From: Salinivenus lutea
GTDB taxonomy: Bacteria; Bacteroidota; Rhodothermia; Rhodothermales; Salinibacteraceae
Direction of reading: 5' to 3'
Assembly (NCBI GenBank): GCA_002894685.1
Contig: NCRC01000003.1
Coordinates: forward strand, 1-64,000
Length of the DNA: 64,000 bases
Shown here: piece by piece, positions 20,781-30,141 of the stretch
Layout of the letters: each line of letters opens with the position of its first letter
Numbering within the stretch: position 1 is the stretch's first letter
Notes under the pieces: model-generated
What the model saw: the letters and a program-made list of their open reading frames with translations, nothing else
The model's database searches: none
What the model was told of the DNA's origin: nothing
Made by a program: the position numbers and the translations under genes

Positions 20781-20930
20781 ATGCGTAAAGAGTGACGTGT
20801 GAAGAGTGATGCGTAAAGAGTGATACGTGGGGAGTGATGCGTGAAAGGGGGGCTCCGATCATAGTTCACGCGTCACACATCACGAGTCACGCTTCACGAG
20901 TCACGAGTCACGCAATACGAAATACGCAAC
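20781..20930. repeat. Cluster of short degenerate words in two inverted arms
   Basis: The leuS-bshB1 gap (280 bp) holds, at about 20781-20846, a run of near-repeats of the type GCGTAAAGAGTGA / CGTGAAGAGTGATG and, at about 20865-20910, their complements (TCACGAGTCACGCTTCACG and similar), so the two arms can fold into an imperfect long hairpin. The right end (20911-20930) carries CGCAATACG and AATACGC, words that recur upstream of guaA. No ORF is present. This looks like an extragenic repeat element rather than a simple terminator. Confidence 0.6.
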
Positions 20931-21003
20931 ACCTACTGCCCCTACTGCTCCGAACCCGGCAGTGCTCATTTCGACGTGCAATCCCTGAAGAACAGTCCGG
21001 TCC

Positions 21004-21762
21004 ATGCCCACCCTTGATGTTCTCGCCCTCGCCGCCCACCCCGACGACGTGGAGCTCTGCGCCGGGGGAACGATGTGCCTCCTCGCCCAGCAGGGCTACG
21101 ACGTAGGCATCGTCGACTTTACGCAGGGACAGCTTGGCTCGCGCGGCACGCCGGAACAGCGCATGCGGGAGGCCGAGCGCGCGTCGGACATCATCGGGCT
21201 GTCCGTTCGGGAAAACCTGGGCATGATGGATGGCAGCATCCAGAACACCCGCGAGGCGCAGCGCAAGGTGATCGAGGTGGTGCGCCGGTACCGGCCCAAG
21301 ATCGTGCTCATCAACAGCGAAGAGGCCCGCCACCCCGACCACGCAGACGCCGCCGAGCTGTCGACCGACGCCCTGTACTACGGCGGCCTCCAGAAAATCG
21401 AGACGACCGGCCCGGACGGCACGCCGCAAGCCCCCTGGCGCCCACACCACGTGCTCCACTACATGCAGGCCGTCTCCTTCGAGCCGACGCTCGTGGTTGA
21501 TGTGACGGACGTATGGGACCGGCGCCTGAAGGCCCTGCAGGCCTTCGAGTCGCAGTTCCACAATCCCGACTACGAGGCGGGCGAGGACGAACCGGAGACC
21601 TTCGTGTCCAATCCGGAGTTCTTCGAGTGGGTGAAGGCCCGGGCCCGTACCTACGGATACAAGGTGGGCGCCACCTACGGGGAGCCCTTCCGCTACCGGC
21701 AGGGCCCGTTTGGCACCACGGACCTGCCCGCCACCCTGAGCAACGAAAAGGAGTTTCGGTAG
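21004..21762 (+). CDS. bshB1: N-acetylglucosaminyl-malate deacetylase (bacillithiol)
   Basis: A 252-residue zinc deacetylase of the PIG-L/LmbE family. The metal-binding AHPDD motif is in LALAAHPDDVELCAGG (residues 7-22), with the partner histidine in EARHPDHADAAEL. BshB1 features include DFTQGQLGSRGTPEQRMREAERA, LGMMDGSIQNT and the C-terminal Tyr-rich segment. It removes acetate from GlcNAc-malate to give GlcN-malate, the substrate of BshC (13277-14920). The two genes are 6 kb apart, separated by leuS and other genes. Confidence 0.93.
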   Translation: MPTLDVLALAAHPDDVELCAGGTMCLLAQQGYDVGIVDFTQGQLGSRGTPEQRMREAERASDIIGLSVRENLGMMDGSIQNTREAQRKVIEVVRRYRPKIVLINSEEARHPDHADAAELSTDALYYGGLQKIETTGPDGTPQAPWRPHHVLHYMQAVSFEPTLVVDVTDVWDRRLKALQAFESQFHNPDYEAGEDEPETFVSNPEFFEWVKARARTYGYKVGATYGEPFRYRQGPFGTTDLPATLSNEKEFR

Positions 21763-21957
21763 CCCACGCGGCGATCGTTCTACGTGAATTGTGGACTGCC
21801 CCGCCGGGGGCGAGCAACAAAGTGCCGCCGAACTGCTTTAGACCCGATTGGCCCCATTGGCCACGGCGCAGGAGCCCCATAATTGACAGCGCCGCCCGCG
21901 GGGCAGTATATTGCCTCTCGCAATTCCCCGTCGAACGAACCCCATTGCATCCGGCGT

Positions 21958-22542
21958 ATGGCGGACACGAGTGATTTCCGAAACGGCATGACCTTCATCT
22001 GGAAGGACGATCTCTGGGAGATCGTGGACTTCCTGCACGTGAAGCCCGGCAAGGGCGGCGCGTTTGTGCGCACGACGCTCAAAAACGTGCGGGAGGGCCA
22101 CGAGCTGGAGGAAACCTTCCGGGCGGGGGCGAAGGTGGAGGAGGTGCGCGTCGAGCGACGGCCCCACCAGTTCCTCTACGAGGACGATTACGGCCTCCAC
22201 TTCATGAATACGGACACCTACGAGCAGTTTTCGCTCCCGCCGGAGCAGGTGGAGGGGCGCGAGTTTTTGAAGGAAGGGGGCGAGGCCGATATTCTCTTCC
22301 GCGCCGACACCGACGAGCCGCTCCGCACCGAACTCCCGCAGAAGGTTGAGCTGGAGGTGGTTGAGACCACGCCGGGCGTGAAGGGCGACACTGCGCAGGG
22401 GGGCGACAAGCCCGCCACGCTCGAAAGCGGCGTCACCGTCGATGTCCCGCTCTTTATCAATGAGGGGGACGTGGTGCGGGTCAATACCAAAAACCGAGAG
22501 TACGAAACGCGCGTCTCCGAAGCCGAGGGACCGACCGTGTAG
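21958..22542 (+). CDS. efp: Elongation factor P
   Basis: A 194-residue protein with the three beta-domains of EF-P, which relieves ribosome stalling at proline runs. The tip loop reads HVKPGKGGAFVRTTLKN, with Lys32 at the position that is modified in many bacteria; the modification enzymes are not in the window. The C-terminal block GDTAQGGDKPATLESGVTVDVPLFINEGDVVRVNTKNREYETRV is typical. The ATG at 21958 gives the normal N-terminus; upstream in-frame codons are intergenic in character. accB follows after 48 bp. Confidence 0.95.
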   Translation: MADTSDFRNGMTFIWKDDLWEIVDFLHVKPGKGGAFVRTTLKNVREGHELEETFRAGAKVEEVRVERRPHQFLYEDDYGLHFMNTDTYEQFSLPPEQVEGREFLKEGGEADILFRADTDEPLRTELPQKVELEVVETTPGVKGDTAQGGDKPATLESGVTVDVPLFINEGDVVRVNTKNREYETRVSEAEGPTV

Positions 22543-22590
22543 TTCCTGTCCCACGAGTCCGACGATCTCACCGACCGATTCCGCAGACGC

Positions 22591-23196
<606 letters not shown>

Positions 23197-23256
23197 TGCC
23201 GTCGTCCCGGCGAGTGTTCCTCTTCGCGTCCCCCGAGGCCTGTCTGCCCCAAACCG

Positions 23257-24618
23257 GTGAGTGATATCCAAAAAATTCTGATTGCCAACCGCGGCGAAAT
23301 TGCGCTGCGGGTCATTCGCACCTGTCACGAAATGGGCATCCACACCGTGGCGGTCTACTCGACGATGGACCGCGACGCGCTGCACGTCCGATTTGCCGAC
23401 GAGGCGGTGTGCATCGGCCCGCCCTCCTCCGCCGAAAGCTACCTGCGGCCCGACCGCCTCATTGCGGCCGCGGAGGTGACGGGGGCCGACGCCATCCATC
23501 CCGGCTACGGCTTCCTGGCCGAGAACGCCGAGTTCAGCCAGATCTGTGCCGACAACGACATCGAGTTCATCGGCCCCTCGCCCGAGACGATGCGGCTGAT
23601 GAGCCAGAAGGACGTGGCGAAGGACACGATGGCGGAGGCCGGGGTGCCAATTGTGGAGGGCTCGGACGGCACGATCAGTGACATCGACGAGGCCCGGAGC
23701 CTCGCCTCGGACATCGGCTTTCCGGTGATGATCAAGGCGGCCGCGGGGGGAGGCGGCACCGGCATGCGCCTCGTGCGCGAGCCCGAGTCGTTCGACCAGG
23801 CCTTCAATGGGGCCCGCTCCGAGGCCGACGCGGCGTTCGGCGACCCCGAGGTCTACATCGAGAAGTTCGTGGAGAAGCCGCGCCACGTTGAGATCCAGGT
23901 CCTGGGCGACGGCAAGGGCAACGTCATGCACTTCGGCGAGCGCGAGTGCTCGATTCAGCGCCGCCACCAAAAGCTAGTGGAGGAGGCGCCCTCCCCGATT
24001 GTCGACGAGGACCTGCGCCAGGAGATGGGAGAGACGGCCATCCGCGGGGCCGAGGCCGTCAACTACGAGGGGGCGGGCACCATGGAGTTCCTGGTGGGCG
24101 CGAGCGGCAACTTCTACTTTATGGAGATGAACACGCGGATTCAGGTGGAGCATCCCGTGACCGAGGAGGTGACCGACGTCGACCTGGTCGAGGAGCAGAT
24201 CCTCGTGTCCATGGGCAAAACCCTTGAGCGGACCACCGTGCCGATGGAAGGGCACGCCATCGAGTGTCGAATCAACGCCGAGAATCCGTTCAAGAACTTC
24301 AGCCCCGCGCCGGGCGACATCACGGCCTTCCACCAGCCGGGCGGGCACGGCATTCGCATCGACACGGCGGCCTACGGCGGGTACCGGATTCCGCCCACCT
24401 ACGACTCGATGATTGCCAAGCTCATCGCCTACGGCAAGACCCGCGAGCACGCCATCCGCAAGATGCGCCGCGCGCTCGACGAATTTGTGGTGGAGGGCGT
24501 AAAAACCACGATCCCGTTCCACCAGCAGCTGATGCGGGACGACCGCTTTCAGGAGGGCAACTTCGACACCCGCTTCCTCGACGACTTTGAGATGGAGCCG
24601 GCCCCGACAACCTCGTAA
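23257..24618 (+). CDS. accC: Biotin carboxylase of acetyl-CoA carboxylase
   Basis: A 453-residue ATP-grasp enzyme that carboxylates the biotin on AccB. GTG start. Motifs include [22 protein letters not shown], the ATP-binding glycine loop [52 protein letters not shown] and [25 protein letters not shown] with the catalytic Arg. Length and domain order are normal. The carboxyltransferase subunits are not in the window. Confidence 0.96.
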   Translation: MSDIQKILIANRGEIALRVIRTCHEMGIHTVAVYSTMDRDALHVRFADEAVCIGPPSSAESYLRPDRLIAAAEVTGADAIHPGYGFLAENAEFSQICADNDIEFIGPSPETMRLMSQKDVAKDTMAEAGVPIVEGSDGTISDIDEARSLASDIGFPVMIKAAAGGGGTGMRLVREPESFDQAFNGARSEADAAFGDPEVYIEKFVEKPRHVEIQVLGDGKGNVMHFGERECSIQRRHQKLVEEAPSPIVDEDLRQEMGETAIRGAEAVNYEGAGTMEFLVGASGNFYFMEMNTRIQVEHPVTEEVTDVDLVEEQILVSMGKTLERTTVPMEGHAIECRINAENPFKNFSPAPGDITAFHQPGGHGIRIDTAAYGGYRIPPTYDSMIAKLIAYGKTREHAIRKMRRALDEFVVEGVKTTIPFHQQLMRDDRFQEGNFDTRFLDDFEMEPAPTTS

Positions 24619-24659
24619 CGTCTCGTCTTTCGTTTCTTTCCCCGATTCCCCAACCCACG

Positions 24660-25034
24660 ATGGACACGCCCGACGACCTGTACTACACCGACGACCACGA
24701 GTGGCTCCGCCTAGACGACGGCACCGCCACCGTGGGCATCACCGATTTTGCCCAGAGCGAGCTCGGCGACATCGTGTTTGTGGAGATGGAGCCGGAGGGG
24801 ACCTCCCTCGGCCAGGACGACGTGTTCGGCACGGTGGAAGCCGTCAAGACCGTCTCCGAGCTGTACATGCCCGTCAGCGGCACCATCACGGCCGTGAACG
24901 ACGAGCTGGAGCTCAGCCCCGAGGTGGTAAACGACGATCCGTACGGCGACGGGTGGATGGTCGAGATTGAGGTCGAGGACGAAAGCGAACTTGAGGACCT
25001 GATGGACGCCGACGCGTACGCGGAGATTACGTAG
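24660..25034 (+). CDS. gcvH: Glycine cleavage system H protein
   Basis: A 124-residue lipoyl-carrier protein that shuttles the aminomethyl group among P, T and L proteins. The lipoylation site is Lys63 in GTVEAVKTVSELYMP; the family signatures YYTDDHEWLRLDDGTATVGITDFAQSELGDIVFVE and NDDPYGDGWMVEIEV are intact. It follows accC by 41 bp on the same strand. The remaining gcv genes are not in the window. Confidence 0.96.
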   Translation: MDTPDDLYYTDDHEWLRLDDGTATVGITDFAQSELGDIVFVEMEPEGTSLGQDDVFGTVEAVKTVSELYMPVSGTITAVNDELELSPEVVNDDPYGDGWMVEIEVEDESELEDLMDADAYAEIT

Positions 25035-25090
25035 TGCTTCCTGAGGGACGACGAACGGGCCGAGCCAGTTTGGGCACGCCATGTTGAGCG

Positions 25091-25175
25091 GTGCGTAGTG
25101 CGCAATACGTATTGCGTGAGTGTGCTCGAACGACGCACCCGCGGATACGCATTACGACATACGCGATACGCAATA
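25091..25175. repeat. Palindromic words upstream of guaA
   Basis: The gcvH-guaA gap contains a perfect 16-bp palindrome, CGCAATACGTATTGCG, at 25101-25116, followed at about 25142-25175 by related words (ATACGCATTACGACATACG, CGATACGCAATAG). The same CGCAATACG word ends the repeat cluster at 20911-20930. It may be an extragenic repeat, an operator for guaA, or both; no known binding site is recognised. Confidence 0.5.
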
Positions 25176-25180
25176 GTTAT

Positions 25181-26761
25181 ATGCACGAGACGATCCTAAT
25201 TCTCGACTTCGGCTCCCAGTATACCCAGCTCATCGCGCGGCGGGTGCGGGAGACTGGCGTCTACTCCGAAATCCTCCCGTGCACGGTCGGGGTCGATGAG
25301 GTTGCCAAGCGGGACCCGCACGGGCTCATCCTGTCCGGCGGCCCCTGCTCAGTCTACGACGCAGAGGCGCCGCAGCTCGCCCCCGACCTGCTGGAGCTCC
25401 GCCGCGACGACGGGTCGCTGGTGCCCGTGCTCGGCATCTGCTACGGGCTGCAGGCAATGGCGCATGAGTTGGGCGGCCGGGTAGAACGGGCCGACCGGCG
25501 CGAGTTTGGCCGAGCGCGCATTGAGGTGGTAGACGGGGGGGGCGACGACCCGGACCTCTTCGCCGAGGTGCCCGACGGGTCCACCGTCTGGATGAGCCAC
25601 AGCGACCACCTGACCGACCTGCCGGACGGCTACGAGGTCATCGCCCGTACGGACAACGCCCCCGTCGCCGCCGTCCGGAATACGACGGCCCCGCACTACG
25701 GCGTGCAGTTTCACCCCGAGGTGGTGCATACCGACTTCGGCCGGCAGGTGCTGGAAAACTTTGCCTACGATATCTGCGGCTGTCGCGGCGACTGGACGCC
25801 GGCCTCCTTCGTCGAGGAGCAGGTCGACGCGATCCGCGAGCAGGTGGGGGACCGGCACGTCATCCTCGGCCTCTCCGGCGGGGTGGACTCCTCCGTGGCC
25901 GCCGCGCTGCTGCACCGCGCCCTCGGCGACCAGCTGCACTGCATCTTCGTGAACAACGGCCTCCTGCGGAAGGGGGGGTGGACCCAGGTGCAGGACACCT
26001 TTCGCGGCCACTTCAACATGGACCTGCGCACGCAGGACGCCACGGACCGCTTCCTCGCCCGCCTCGACGGGGTGACGGACCCGGAGGAGAAGCGTACGAT
26101 CGTAGGCAACACGTTTATCGAGGTCTTCGAGGAGCAGACCGAAGCCATTGCCGACGACCTGGGGCACCGCCCCGAGTTTCTGGCCCAGGGCACCCTGTAT
26201 CCCGACCTCATCGAAAGCGTCTCGTTCAAGGGGCCCTCGGCCACCATCAAAACCCACCACAACGTGGGAGGGCTGCCCGAGCAGCTGGACTTCGAGCTCA
26301 TCGAGCCGTTCCGCGAGCTGTTCAAGGATGAGGTGCGCGAGATCGGCCGCCTGCTCGACGTGCCCGAGCCCATCGTGGGGCGGCACCCGTTCCCCGGCCC
26401 GGGCCTCGCCATCCGCATCCTTGGGGCCGTGACGCGCGACCGCCTGGCCCTCCTCCGAGAGGCCGACGCCATCTTCATCGAGGAGCTGCGGGCGAACGAC
26501 CTGTACGACGAGGTGTGGCAGGCCTTCGCCGTGCTACTGCCCGTACAGACCGTGGGCGTGATGGGCGACGAGCGCACCTACGAAAACGTGTGCGCCCTCC
26601 GTGCCGTGACGAGCGTCGATGGCATGACGGCCGACTGGGCGCACCTGCCCCAGGACTTCCTGGGCCACGTCTCGAACCGCATCGTGAACGAGGTGCGGGG
26701 CATCAATCGGGTCACCTACGACATAAGCTCCAAGCCCCCCGCCACCATCGAATGGGAGTAG
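25181..26761 (+). CDS. guaA: GMP synthase (glutamine-hydrolysing)
   Basis: A 526-residue enzyme converting XMP to GMP. The class I glutamine amidotransferase domain comes first, with catalytic Cys87 in VLGICYGLQ and the His/Glu pair in [10 protein letters not shown]; then the ATP pyrophosphatase domain with the P-loop [17 protein letters not shown], and the C-terminal dimerisation domain ending [20 protein letters not shown], the conserved family terminus. The ATG at 25181 ([21 protein letters not shown]) is the family start; an earlier in-frame ATG at 25091 would add the repeat region. Confidence 0.97.
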   Translation: MHETILILDFGSQYTQLIARRVRETGVYSEILPCTVGVDEVAKRDPHGLILSGGPCSVYDAEAPQLAPDLLELRRDDGSLVPVLGICYGLQAMAHELGGRVERADRREFGRARIEVVDGGGDDPDLFAEVPDGSTVWMSHSDHLTDLPDGYEVIARTDNAPVAAVRNTTAPHYGVQFHPEVVHTDFGRQVLENFAYDICGCRGDWTPASFVEEQVDAIREQVGDRHVILGLSGGVDSSVAAALLHRALGDQLHCIFVNNGLLRKGGWTQVQDTFRGHFNMDLRTQDATDRFLARLDGVTDPEEKRTIVGNTFIEVFEEQTEAIADDLGHRPEFLAQGTLYPDLIESVSFKGPSATIKTHHNVGGLPEQLDFELIEPFRELFKDEVREIGRLLDVPEPIVGRHPFPGPGLAIRILGAVTRDRLALLREADAIFIEELRANDLYDEVWQAFAVLLPVQTVGVMGDERTYENVCALRAVTSVDGMTADWAHLPQDFLGHVSNRIVNEVRGINRVTYDISSKPPATIEWE

Positions 26762-26837
26762 GCGGCGCCCCTACACACCGACGACCGCCGCCCCCGTCCC
26801 TCGCCCCACCGTCGATACGCATCAACCGCACGCCGCC

Positions 26838-28505
26838 GTGACCATTCAGTCCGCTCGGACGGGTCGTATCGCTGCCCTCGTTGTCCTTCTGAGCATGGGT
26901 GTGGGCCTCGTGGCCGGAGGGCCGGAGGCGGCACAGGCACAGGAGCAGGAGGCGATCCCCCAAAATCCCGACGCGGAGCAGGTGTTTGAGGAGGCCCTGT
27001 CCGCCTACGAGCGCGGCGAGTACGACACGGCCCACGACCGCTTTCGCCGCGTCCTCGACTATCCCCTCAACCGCAAGACGACGGCGGCACTGCTCATGGG
27101 GGCGAAGGCGCTCGTGCAGATGGGGGAGTACCAGCGGGCCGCCGACATGCTCACCACCCTCCTCGACCGCTACCCCGCCACCTCCTATCAGGAGCAGGCG
27201 CGCCAGTTGCGCCAGCGGGCCCGGGAGCAGGCGGCCCGGGCCGGGGCCGCGCCCGACACGCTGCACGTCGGCATCGTCCTGCCGATGGACAGCGAGAACG
27301 TGACGCTGTCGCAGTCCCTCTTCAACGGCATCCGGCTGGCGGTGGACGAGCACAATGGGGTGCGGCGCCGCTACGTGCCGCCCTCGGGGCTGGCGCCGGC
27401 GGACTCGTTTGACGTGTACGACACCGCGGCGGCGGTGGGCGACAGCCTGGCCGCGGCGGAGGGAAGCACCACCGTGGCCACCGCCACGGACACCGTGCGG
27501 GTCGACTCGCTCCGCATCGTGACGGAACGGGTGAATCGACCCGAGTGGGTCGCCAAAATGCATTTCCGGGCGGCCAGCAGCGGCCCCGAATCGGCCCGGG
27601 CGGCGGTCGACTCGCTCGTGCGGATCGACGAGGCCGACGTCATCCTGGGCCCCCTGTACAGCCGGAATGCGCAGGCGGCGGGGGCGGTGGCCGAAGAGGC
27701 AGAGACGCTGCTGGTCCCCCCTCTCGCCAACGCCGAGAGTGTGTCGGCCGGGCGCGACTATGTCTTTCAGGCGAACCCCACCCGTCCGCTCCGGGGGCGA
27801 CTCATGGCCCGGTTTGCCGCCGAGAGCCTGTTGATGGATCGCGTGGGAGTGATCTACGAACGCAGCAGCCGGATCAGCGAGCAGATGGCGATGAGTTTTC
27901 AAAAGGCGGCGGAGCGGCGCGACGTGGAGGTTCCGTTCATCCTGGGCCTTGAAAACGAGCGGGACTGGTCGCGCCTCCCCGACGTCGTGGAGTCGGACTC
28001 GACCCTCACGGATTCGGTGCTGGCGGAGAACGACGCCTTCTATCTTCCCATTTCGGGCCGCAACGCCGCCGGGAAAATTCAGGATGCCCTGACGGGGATC
28101 GGCCGCCTCAACGCGAACGCCCGGGCGCTGGGCAACGCGGAGTGGCACGATCTGCCCATCCGACGGCAGGCGAGCCGCTTCCAGGCGACGTACACAAACG
28201 ATTTCTACGTTCAGCCCGGCCGGGCCGAGGTGCAGCGGTTCGTCCGTCGGTACCGCTTGCTGACGGGCAACACGCCGGCCGACCTGTCGGTGCGGGGACA
28301 GCGGCTGGCCTACACCGGCTACGATGTGGCGCATTTTCTGCTGCGCACCCTGGCGCCCGATGGGGGGCGTCCGGGGCCGCGGGCACTGCGCACCGCGTCG
28401 TCCTACGAAGGCCTCGGCGTTCGAATTAACTTCGAGAACACGAACGTGAACCGGGCGATGTTCTATCATCGGTACCGGGCAAACCGACTGGAACTGCTCC
28501 GGTAG
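26838..28505 (+). CDS. Periplasmic-binding-fold protein with TPR region (LpoA/LppC-like)
   Basis: A 555-residue exported protein with a GTG start. A signal peptide (AALVVLLSMGVGLVAGGPEAAQAQ) is followed by tetratricopeptide-like repeats at about 40-135 (EQVFEEALSAYERGEYDTAHDRFRRVLDYP, KALVQMGEYQRAADMLTTLLDRYP). From about 145 a type I periplasmic-binding fold begins (DTLHVGIVLPMDSENVTLSQSLFNGIRLAVDEHNG ... DVILGPLYSRNAQAAGAVAEEAETLLVPPLANAESVSAGRDYVF). This TPR plus Leu/Ile/Val-binding layout resembles LpoA-type activators of penicillin-binding proteins and Bacteroidota ABC-substrate-like proteins. bamD follows 169 bp later. Confidence 0.8.
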   Translation: MTIQSARTGRIAALVVLLSMGVGLVAGGPEAAQAQEQEAIPQNPDAEQVFEEALSAYERGEYDTAHDRFRRVLDYPLNRKTTAALLMGAKALVQMGEYQRAADMLTTLLDRYPATSYQEQARQLRQRAREQAARAGAAPDTLHVGIVLPMDSENVTLSQSLFNGIRLAVDEHNGVRRRYVPPSGLAPADSFDVYDTAAAVGDSLAAAEGSTTVATATDTVRVDSLRIVTERVNRPEWVAKMHFRAASSGPESARAAVDSLVRIDEADVILGPLYSRNAQAAGAVAEEAETLLVPPLANAESVSAGRDYVFQANPTRPLRGRLMARFAAESLLMDRVGVIYERSSRISEQMAMSFQKAAERRDVEVPFILGLENERDWSRLPDVVESDSTLTDSVLAENDAFYLPISGRNAAGKIQDALTGIGRLNANARALGNAEWHDLPIRRQASRFQATYTNDFYVQPGRAEVQRFVRRYRLLTGNTPADLSVRGQRLAYTGYDVAHFLLRTLAPDGGRPGPRALRTASSYEGLGVRINFENTNVNRAMFYHRYRANRLELLR

Positions 28506-28674
28506 CCGACGCCGCCCGTTCCACAGCGGCTTAACGCAGGGGGTGGAACAGACCCCCCACCAGGCACCGTTTCGCCCCGCGATACGCTGTCGCCCGTTCC
28601 CCAGAGTCGGCTTGTGCTCAGGCTCGGCCGAGTGACGGGTCCCCACTGGTTGTGTCTGTAACAGACGATCGTTC

Positions 28675-29535
28675 ATGCGTACCCGTTCGGTCTTCGTTTC
28701 GCTTCTCGGACTGCTGCTCGTCGCCGGCCTCGTGGGCTGTTCGGGCGGAAATCGCATGAGCCATAGCGGCCCCGAGGAGGCGTACAACAAGGGGATGGCC
28801 GAGTACGAGGACGAGGACTACGAGGACGCCATCCGCTACTTCCGCGCCGTCTTCAATTACGGGCGGGGGAACGAGTGGGCCCCGGACGCCCAGTTTCAGC
28901 TCGCCATGGCGCACCGCGAGCGCGGGCAGTATCTGGTCGCAGCGAACGAATTCCAGCGCTTTCAGCAGCTGTACCGGACCGACGAGCGGGTGCCGCGGGC
29001 GCAGTACGAACGGGCGCGGGCCTACTATCTGCAGTCGCCGGCGTATCACCTCGACCAAAGCCATTCGGAACAGGCAATCTCGCTGTTCCAGCTCTTCATT
29101 GATCGGCACCCGAACCACGAGCTTGTGTCCGACGCGGAGTCGAAGATTGCAGAGCTCCGCGAGAAGCTCGCCCACAAAAAGTACGACGCGGCGGAGATGT
29201 ACGAGCAGCGCCGGATGTGGCGGGCCGCGACGCGGACGTACGAACGGACATTTGATCAGTACCCGGACACCCGATGGGCGGACGATGCCCTCCTCGGGGC
29301 CGTTCGCTCGTACGTGCAGTACGCCGATCGGAGTGTGGAGAGCAGTCAGGGCGAACGGTACCAGCAGGCCATCGACTACTACGCTCGTCTCGAACAGCTC
29401 TTCCCCGATAGTCCGCTAGTGGAGGAGGCCAAGCCCCTTCGGAACGAGGCCCAGCGCAAGCTCGAACGGGTCCGTGAAGAGGAAGAGGGAGGCCAGTCGC
29501 TTGCTCAGGACGACCCGTCGGGAGACGCACGCTAA
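28675..29535 (+). CDS. bamD: Outer membrane assembly lipoprotein BamD
   Basis: A 286-residue lipoprotein with a lipobox LVGC (Cys22). Five TPR-like helix pairs follow, for example EEAYNKGMAEYEDEDYEDAIRYFRAVFNYG, DAQFQLAMAHRERGQYLVAANEFQRFQQLYR and HLDQSHSEQAISLFQLFIDRHPNHELVSDAESKIAELREKLAHKKYDAAEMYEQRRMWRAATRTYERTF, the classic BamD/YfiO pattern. It works with BamA in folding outer-membrane proteins such as the TonB receptor here. nadD starts 18 bp after its stop, so the two are probably co-transcribed. Confidence 0.9.
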   Translation: MRTRSVFVSLLGLLLVAGLVGCSGGNRMSHSGPEEAYNKGMAEYEDEDYEDAIRYFRAVFNYGRGNEWAPDAQFQLAMAHRERGQYLVAANEFQRFQQLYRTDERVPRAQYERARAYYLQSPAYHLDQSHSEQAISLFQLFIDRHPNHELVSDAESKIAELREKLAHKKYDAAEMYEQRRMWRAATRTYERTFDQYPDTRWADDALLGAVRSYVQYADRSVESSQGERYQQAIDYYARLEQLFPDSPLVEEAKPLRNEAQRKLERVREEEEGGQSLAQDDPSGDAR

Positions 29536-29553
29536 GCGGAGGATTGACGCATC

Positions 29554-30141
29554 ATGGACATTGGTCTCTTTGGGGGCTCGTTCAATCCCCCCCATCTCGC
29601 GCATCTCGTGGTGGCGGAGGTCGTCCGCGATCAGTTTGATCTCGACCAGGTGTGGTGGATTCCGAACGCCACGCCCCCCCACAAGTCCGACGAGGGCCTG
29701 GCGGGCGTGAAGCACCGGCTCGCGATGACGCAGGCCGCCGTCGCCGACAATCCGGCGTTCGGGGTCTGCGATCTGGAAGTGGAACGGGCCGGGGTCTCGT
29801 ACACGATTGACACGGTGCGGACCCTGCAGGAGGAGCACCCGGACACCGAGTTTGGGCTTATCATTGGAAGTGACAGCCTCGATCAGTTTGCCGAGTGGCA
29901 CTGCCCGGACGAGATTGCCGAGCGGGTGGCGCTCATCGTGTACAAGCGTCCGGGGGGAATCAAGTCGGTCGCGGAGCCCCGGTTCGCGAATCGGGTGCAC
30001 TACGTCGCCGCGCCGGTTCTGGAGATTTCCAGTACGGAGATTCGATCGCGGCGGCGGGCCGGGCGCTCCATCCGGTACCTCGTGTCGGAGCCCGTTCGAG
30101 AGTACATTGAGGCCCACGACCTGTACTGTCCGGGGGACTAG
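29554..30141 (+). CDS. nadD: Nicotinate-nucleotide adenylyltransferase
   Basis: A 195-residue nucleotidyltransferase (NaMN plus ATP to deamido-NAD). The nucleotide-binding motif GGSFNPPHLAHL is at residues 7-18; PNATPPHKSDEGLAGVKHRLAM, GLIIGSDSLDQFAEWHCPDEI and the C-terminal ISSTEIRSRRRAGRSIRYLV (ISST-R signature) are complete. It follows bamD closely and converges with the FAD oxidoreductase gene, overlapping it by 4 bp at the stops. Confidence 0.95.
   Translation: MDIGLFGGSFNPPHLAHLVVAEVVRDQFDLDQVWWIPNATPPHKSDEGLAGVKHRLAMTQAAVADNPAFGVCDLEVERAGVSYTIDTVRTLQEEHPDTEFGLIIGSDSLDQFAEWHCPDEIAERVALIVYKRPGGIKSVAEPRFANRVHYVAAPVLEISSTEIRSRRRAGRSIRYLVSEPVREYIEAHDLYCPGD

Noticed and set aside
20842-20852. 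A ten-base match (TGAAAGGGGG, complement CCCCCTTTCA) to the start of the mini-array spacer at 61040.
   Set aside because: It lies in an unrelated G run in the repeat cluster before bshB1, has no known PAM (AGC), and the match does not extend; G runs are frequent in this genome, so it is most likely chance.
28506-28674. G/C-run hairpin near 28540 as a terminator after the LpoA-like gene.
   Set aside because: The possible stems are short or ambiguous and no T tract follows, so it is not listed as a terminator.
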